DNA of 44,424 nucleotides, taken from Cellulomonas sp. GTDB taxonomy: Bacteria > Actinomycetota > Actinomycetes > Actinomycetales > Cellulomonadaceae. The position numbers and the translations under genes were made by a program. How positions within the stretch are numbered: position 1 is the stretch's first letter; each line of letters starts with the position of its first letter. The stretch is from assembly GCF_017744555.1 (NCBI RefSeq), contig NZ_JAGIBD010000028.1:1-44424 (forward strand). The letters are read 5' to 3'. A model generated the notes under the pieces. The model was not told where the DNA came from. It was given only the letters and a program-made list of their open reading frames with translations, and did no database searches. Shown in pieces: positions 40,181 to 44,424 of this stretch.

Positions 40181-41555
40181 AGATCGTCTCGCCGCCCCCC
40201 GACTCCTTGCTGATCCGGCGCGCGAGGTACAGCCCCTCCAGTGCGAGCTCGATCGCGGCGGCCCGCTCGCCGTCGTTGGTCGCGCCGAGCCGCGCGCAGA
40301 TCTCGTCGTACAGCTCCGACTCGCCGAGCGCCGGGAGGCCGGTCAGCACGTCGCGCGCCGTGACCTGCTCCCCGGTCGACACGACCGCACCGTTGCCGAT
40401 GGCGTCCACCAGGATCCCGAAGTCGATCCCGCGCAGGTGGGCGCGGACCGTCTCGGCCGTCGCCGTGCGGAGCAGGTGGTCGAGGATCTCGTCCTCGCGC
40501 CCTTCCTCGGCCGACTCGAACTCGATCTTCCCCGCGAGCACGTCGACCGCCGTCTCGAGGTCGACGGGCCTGGCGACCGCGTGCTCCTCGCCCTGCCGCG
40601 CCGCCCGGTGCAGCGCCGACGCCGCGACCGTCTCCGCCCCCGCGATCGCGAACCGCGCGCTCACGCCGCTGCGCTGGTCGACGGCACCCGATTCCCGCAG
40701 CGCCCGCGTGAACCGCGCCAGCACCTCGACGACATGGTCCGGCACCTCCGCGACGAGCGCGGCCTCCTGTCGGACGACCGCGATCTCGTCGGCCAGCTCC
40801 GTCGGATAGTGCGTGCGGATCTCGGCCCCGAAGCGGTCCTTGAGCGGCGTGATGATCCGACCGCGGTTCGTGTAGTCCTCCGGGTTCGCCGTCGCCACCA
40901 CCAGCACGTCGAGCGGCAGCCGCAGCACGTAGCCGCGGATCTGGATGTCGCGCTCCTCCATCACGTTGAGCATCGCGACCTGGATCCGCTCGGCCAGGTC
41001 GGGCAGCTCGTTGATCGCGACGATGCCCCGGTGCCCGCGCGGGACCAGTCCGAAGTGGATCGTCTCCGGGTCGCCGAGCGCCCGCCCTTCGGCGACCTTC
41101 ATCGGGTCGACGTCGCCGATGAGGTCCGCGACGCTCGTGTCCGGGGTCGCGAGCTTCTCGACGTACCGCTCGTCGCGGTGCCGCCACTCGACGGGGAGGC
41201 CGTCGTGCAGTTCGGCGGCCCTGCGCCTGCTGACCACCGTGATCGGCGCGAACGGGTGCTCCCCGATCTCCGACCCCGCGATCACCGGCGACCACTCGTC
41301 GAGCAGGCCGACCAGGGTCCGCAGCAGGCGCGTCTTGCCCTGCCCTCGCTCCCCGAGCAGCACGACGTCGTGCCCGGCGATCAGCGCACGCTCGAGCTGC
41401 GGGACGACCGTGTCGTCGAACCCGTGGATGCCCGGCCAGGGGTCTCGCCCTGCTCTCAGGGACGCGAGGAGGTTGGCGCGGATCTCCTCGTGCACGGACC
41501 GGAGCACGTGGCCCGACTCGCGCAGCTCGCCGACAGTTCTCGCCGTGGGACGCAT
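40173..41555 (-). CDS. MoxR/magnesium-chelatase-like AAA+ ATPase
   Basis: A 460-residue AAA+ ATPase. Walker A is GERGQGKT (68-75). HRGIVAINELPDL carries the Walker B/acidic region, with Asn-Glu instead of Asp-Glu. VVATANPEDYTNRGRIITPLKDRF holds sensor 1 and the arginine finger, as in magnesium chelatase ChlI and MoxR proteins. It should form a hexamer and act with the VWA protein encoded directly downstream. The ATG at 41555 was chosen because the family homology begins there; the upstream extension of the frame runs into the tmRNA gene. It is separated from ssrA by a strong terminator at 41624-41661, so it needs its own promoter in 41556-41623. Confidence 0.88.
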   Translation of the reverse strand: MRPTARTVGELRESGHVLRSVHEEIRANLLASLRAGRDPWPGIHGFDDTVVPQLERALIAGHDVVLLGERGQGKTRLLRTLVGLLDEWSPVIAGSEIGEHPFAPITVVSRRRAAELHDGLPVEWRHRDERYVEKLATPDTSVADLIGDVDPMKVAEGRALGDPETIHFGLVPRGHRGIVAINELPDLAERIQVAMLNVMEERDIQIRGYVLRLPLDVLVVATANPEDYTNRGRIITPLKDRFGAEIRTHYPTELADEIAVVRQEAALVAEVPDHVVEVLARFTRALRESGAVDQRSGVSARFAIAGAETVAASALHRAARQGEEHAVARPVDLETAVDVLAGKIEFESAEEGREDEILDHLLRTATAETVRAHLRGIDFGILVDAIGNGAVVSTGEQVTARDVLTGLPALGESELYDEICARLGATNDGERAAAIELALEGLYLARRISKESGGGETIYG

Positions 41556-41623
41556 CACCCGGTCGAGCGTAAGCCTGGCCGGGCCGATGCGCTGCGGCAG
41601 CCTCGCGGAGCCCCCCGGAGAAC

Positions 41624-41661
41624 GACGAGGCCCGCCCCGCAGCAGCGGGACGGGCCTCGTC
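41624..41661 (-). terminator. Terminator of the tmRNA gene
   Basis: A 17-position stem (11 bp GACGAGGCCCG, one mismatch, 5 bp CCCGC) with a 4-base AGCA loop lies 8 bases beyond the tmRNA 3' end. Confidence 0.8.
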
Positions 41662-41668
41662 GTCGACG

Positions 41669-42034
41669 TGGAGGTGGCGGGAATCGAACCCGCGTCCGAT
41701 GACGTGGAACCAGGGATTCTCCGGGTGCAGTCCGTGATGGATTTTCTCGGCCCCCACCACTCCCACGGACGAGAAGGTGGACAGGCCCAGTCAGCTAGAA
41801 GTCCCGATAACCCCACTGACGAGGATTACCAGCAGTGGCTCTCTAGATGACGCCGGGAACTAAGTCGAGAGCGTACTTAGGCCGACGGACTTCGAGGCTC
41901 GCTCAGGCGGCGAGGGCGAAGTCGGTGCGCGTGTTATCGGCACCTATGATTTGCACGGAGCGTTGACGAGATAACCGTGCGTCCTCGACCCGCTTCTCCT
42001 GGCTCGACGATCACCGTCGAAACCGATCACCCCC
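41669..42034 (-). ncRNA. ssrA: tmRNA (transfer-messenger RNA)
   Basis: A 366-base tmRNA on the minus strand. The 5' end GGGGGTG pairs with CACCTCC at the 3' end to form the acceptor stem, followed by discriminator A at 41669; CCA is not encoded. GATCGGTTTCGAC is the usual 5' tRNA-like start and GCGGGTTCGATTCCCGC the T arm. The tag frame at 41941-41903 encodes ADNTRTDFALAA then TGA, with the usual ALAA degradation signal. tmRNA rescues stalled ribosomes and tags incomplete proteins for proteolysis, with SmpB (not in the window). Confidence 0.95.
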
Positions 42035-42149
42035 ATGTTCAGTTTTCAAGCCGCTGCCGTGCGCGCTTTCGCCCGCGGACAGCCTCGGCAGCATACCTCC
42101 CAACGAGCAGCCGGTCGCGATGATTCCCCCGGCTCGTGGGCGCGGGCGA

Positions 42150-42179
42150 CCGCCGGCCGACGCAGGGGTCGACCGGCGG
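42150..42179 (-). terminator. Possible terminator of the HtrA-like protease gene
   Basis: CCGCCGG (42150-42156) pairs with CCGGCGG (42173-42179) across a 16-base loop, 40 bases after the protease stop. The stem is short and lacks a U-tract. Confidence 0.4.
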
Positions 42180-42218
42180 CCGCAGAGGGGGTCGGACCCA
42201 CCCAGGGGGTGAGGCGGG

Positions 42219-43985
42219 TCAGCCGACCGGTCCCTCGATGAGCGTCACCGTGGCCTGCTGGCTGGAGCCGGTCTGCGCATCGGTCCAGGTCAGCGTCACG
42301 GAGTCGCCCGGCTGGTGCGAGCTCAGAGCCTTCTGCAGGTCGTCACCCGACGTGATCGCGGTGCCGTCGACGGCGGTGATGACGTCGCCCGCGCCGATCC
42401 CGGCGGTCGCGGCCGGGGTGCCGTCGAGCGCGCCCTGCACGACGGCGCCGGAGCCGTTGTCCTGCGCGAGACCGACGCCGAGGAACGCCGGGAGACCGAT
42501 CTGCACGGTGCCGGTCTCGGTGCCTGACTCGATCTGGTGGACGACGGCCATCGCGTCGACGATGTCGATCGCGTAGCCGACGGTCGTCGTGCCACCGACC
42601 GACGCGGCCGTCGTGATGCCGACGACCTCGCCCTCGTCGTCCACCAGCGGCCCGCCGGAGTCACCGGAGACGACCGCCGCCGAGAACTCGATGAGCCCGC
42701 TCAGGGTCTCCCCCGAGCTCGACGACGTCCGCGCCGTCATCGTCTGGTCGGTGCCCGTGACGTCGCCCGAGGCGGCGACGAGATCGCCACCGCCCTCGGC
42801 GTTGCCGACGGCTGTCACGGTGTCGCCCGTGGACACGCCGCCGTCGTCGTCGAGCGTGACCGTCTTGAGGCCCGACGCGTCCTTGAGCTGCAGCAGCGCG
42901 ACGTCGTGCGTCGCGTCGTAGCCGACCACGCTCGCCTCGTACGTCTTGCCCGTGGACTCAACCGTGACCTCGATCGCCGTCGCGCCCTCGACCACGTGGT
43001 TGTTCGTCAGCACCAGGCCGCCCGACGTCAGCACCATGCCCGTGCCCGCCGACTCGCCCCCCTGGTACCCGAGCGTGCTTGCGATCGTCACGACACCCAC
43101 CTGCTGGGCGTCGGTCGCCGGGCTCGTCGTCTGGCTGCTCGTCGTGCCCGGGCCGTTCTGCCCGTCTGACCCGTCCGAGCCGTTCCCGCGCTGCGGGCCC
43201 TGACCCGGGTTCGGCAGCTCGCCGTTCGGCCCCTGCCACGTCTGGCCGTCGGGCCAGTCGGCGTCCTGGACCCCGGAGCGGTCGTTCGACGCGTCGTGCA
43301 GGGACGCGATGCCCCACGCCGCGCCGCCACCGACCAGGAGGCCGAGCGCGAGCGCGCCCGAGAGGGCACCCGCCGCCGCGCCACGCTTGACGCGAAGCGG
43401 GGGCTTGGGGGCCTTCGGGGCGTGTGCGGTCGCCGCCGGGCCGTACGGGCCGAAGCTCGCGCCGGGCGGGTAGTGGCCCTGCGGTGCGCCGGCCGGGTGT
43501 CCCTGCGGGCCGGCCTGGTGGGGCGCGTGGCCCTGCGGGGTGGACGCGACCGGGTACGGGCCGTAGTGCTGCGGCCCGTGGCTCGGTGCCGGGTACGGGG
43601 CGTGCGGCGCGCCCAGCGGGTACGGCGCGCCGGGCATCGGGGCCGACGGGTACACGGCCGACGGGGCGGGTGCCTGCGGGTGGGGCGCGGCCGGCGGCGT
43701 GGCGGGCTGATGCGGGGCGGCCGCCGGTGACACGCCCGCAGCGGGGAGCGGCTGGGTGGATGCCGGGGTCTGAGCCTGGCTCTGGACCGTCTGCGCGGCG
43801 GGGTGCTGCGGCAGCGCGGCGGTCGGCGCGTCGGTCGTCGGCGGGAGCGGCTGGGTCGCAGCCACATCTGCCTGCTCGGCGGGCTGCTGCTGTGGCGCGA
43901 CGGGGGTCGGGGTCGTCGCGTCGGCCGACTCGCCCGCGGGCCTCGTGGGCTCGGGCGCTGCGCTCGGCGTCGTCTGGTCGTCCAT
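42219..43985 (-). CDS. HtrA-like membrane-anchored serine protease with PDZ domain
   Basis: A 588-residue protein. Residues 1-195 are a Pro/Ala/Gln/His-rich, low-complexity cytoplasmic region (many HQPATPPAAPHPQ-type repeats). Residues 203-226 form one transmembrane helix. Then follow a Gly/Asn/Ser linker, a trypsin-fold protease with H330 (TNNHV), D361 (HDVALLQL) and S443 (GDSGGPL), and a C-terminal PDZ domain (about 495-585, FLGVGLAQDNGSGAVV). The catalytic triad is complete and would face outside the membrane. The role is envelope protein quality control or regulated proteolysis, as for actinobacterial HtrA/PepD proteins. ATG start with GGAGGAGG upstream. Divergent from the lipoprotein gene at 44162. 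Confidence 0.92.
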   Translation of the reverse strand: MDDQTTPSAAPEPTRPAGESADATTPTPVAPQQQPAEQADVAATQPLPPTTDAPTAALPQHPAAQTVQSQAQTPASTQPLPAAGVSPAAAPHQPATPPAAPHPQAPAPSAVYPSAPMPGAPYPLGAPHAPYPAPSHGPQHYGPYPVASTPQGHAPHQAGPQGHPAGAPQGHYPPGASFGPYGPAATAHAPKAPKPPLRVKRGAAAGALSGALALGLLVGGGAAWGIASLHDASNDRSGVQDADWPDGQTWQGPNGELPNPGQGPQRGNGSDGSDGQNGPGTTSSQTTSPATDAQQVGVVTIASTLGYQGGESAGTGMVLTSGGLVLTNNHVVEGATAIEVTVESTGKTYEASVVGYDATHDVALLQLKDASGLKTVTLDDDGGVSTGDTVTAVGNAEGGGDLVAASGDVTGTDQTMTARTSSSSGETLSGLIEFSAAVVSGDSGGPLVDDEGEVVGITTAASVGGTTTVGYAIDIVDAMAVVHQIESGTETGTVQIGLPAFLGVGLAQDNGSGAVVQGALDGTPAATAGIGAGDVITAVDGTAITSGDDLQKALSSHQPGDSVTLTWTDAQTGSSQQATVTLIEGPVG

Positions 43986-44161
43986 CTCTGTCGCCTCCTC
44001 CAGGCGCCTGGTTGGCGCCCCTGCACCTAGGCAACGCCCCGAACCCGGACGCACCCCGGACGCAGACAGAGAGCCCGCTGTGAATGTGCGCTCGGCCAGC
44101 TTGTCCACAGGCGGTGAGATTCGCCAGCGCCGCCGTGTCCGGTTTCGATAGGTTCCCCGCC

Positions 44162-44424
44162 ATGCGGATTCGCCAGGGGGCATCGGGAGTGATGGCGCTG
44201 GCCGTGATCGGGCTGGCGGCCGCGGGCTGCACAGGGCCGGGAACGAGCACGGCCTCACCGTCGGCAACCGGGTCGACGACCGTTGGCGCGTCGGCGTCGC
44301 CGACGATCAGTCCAAGCCCCACCACGCCGGGAGTGGTCGAGCCGACCCCGACCCCGGAGATGGCGCAACCGAGTGCCGACGGGGCAGCGGCGACTGCGCG
44401 CTACTTCATCGAGCTGTACATGTA
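44162..44424 (+). CDS. Lipoprotein, DUF6318-like, N-terminal part
   Basis: The first 87 codons of a gene that runs off the right edge. An MRIRQGASG start and a hydrophobic stretch end in the lipobox LAAAGC (cysteine at residue 24). A Ser/Thr/Pro-rich linker follows, then PEMAQPSADGAAATARYFIELYM, which resembles the opening of DUF6318-type actinobacterial lipoproteins. The protein is therefore surface-anchored. Function is unknown and the family call rests on this short segment. It is divergent from the HtrA-like protease gene. Confidence 0.68.
   Translation, partial: MRIRQGASGVMALAVIGLAAAGCTGPGTSTASPSATGSTTVGASASPTISPSPTTPGVVEPTPTPEMAQPSADGAAATARYFIELYM

Noticed and set aside
38408..40213. 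A 601-codon frame antisense to the VWA gene
   Set aside because: Low-complexity Val/Glu/Leu/Arg sequence mirroring the charged helices of the real gene.
41669..41816. The 3' T-arm as a stand-alone tRNA, and an ATPase start extended into this region
   Set aside because: The T arm belongs to the tmRNA, whose 5' end pairs with the same acceptor strand. The ATPase frame is open here only by chance.
1..44424. CRISPR arrays, insertion sequences, integrases or tRNA genes
   Set aside because: I looked for regularly spaced repeats, transposase or recombinase motifs and tRNA cloverleaf signatures and saw none apart from the tmRNA.

Overview
This 44.4 kb window is chromosomal DNA from a very high-GC actinobacterium, probably Cellulomonadaceae or close relatives. 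I infer this from the codon bias, a WXG100 protein, a DUF6318-like lipoprotein, a secreted GH18 chitinase, a LexA box of the CGAAC-N4-GTTCG type, an actinobacterial tmRNA and an RHVDLxR/ALC-type cysteine leader peptide. No taxonomic marker was compared, so the family is an inference.

Region by region: 1-2.9 kb holds the start of a WXG100 gene, an alpha/beta hydrolase, a VOC protein and a DNA polymerase IV gene whose start codon lies inside a LexA box. 2.9-4.7 kb holds a DAACS-family symporter behind a cysteine-containing leader peptide, which points to cysteine-controlled attenuation and possibly cystine uptake. 4.8-6.8 kb is a tight operon of unknown function: secreted protein, lipoprotein, small membrane protein.

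7.0-20.5 kb is a leucine degradation locus laid out much like Rv2495c-Rv2506 of Mycobacterium tuberculosis. It has scoA-scoB-thiolase in one direction and branched-chain 2-oxoacid dehydrogenase E1alpha-E1beta-E2 in the other. A convergent TetR regulator follows, with an operator next to a carboxylase beta / biotin carboxylase / acyl-CoA dehydrogenase / MaoC / CitE-like operon. Together these can take leucine-derived 2-oxoisocaproate through isovaleryl-CoA, methylcrotonyl-CoA, methylglutaconyl-CoA and HMG-CoA to acetoacetate and acetyl-CoA, then activate and split acetoacetate. E3 is not encoded here. The operon ends with a 40-residue unknown protein and a 13-bp-stem terminator.

20.5-26.0 kb is an accessory, defence-like segment: a NERD-domain protein, an HNH nuclease, an AbiE toxin-antitoxin pair with a 41-bp dyad over the antitoxin start, an amino-acid permease, and a second AbiEi-like gene. 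The C-terminus of this second gene matches the C-terminus of the neighbouring AbiEii toxin, so it looks like an antitoxin-toxin-tail chimera.

26.1-36.0 kb carries three alpha/beta hydrolases, a GH18 chitinase, a patatin-like protein, two SDR oxidoreductases (one frameshifted) and a large LuxR-type (LAL) ATPase regulator. A 20-bp perfect inverted repeat sits between two divergent genes. 36.1-44.4 kb is more core-like: the histidine phosphatase / DUF3090 / SCO1664 trio, a MoxR-like ATPase plus VWA protein pair, tmRNA (ssrA), a membrane-anchored HtrA-like protease with a PDZ domain, and the start of a lipoprotein gene.
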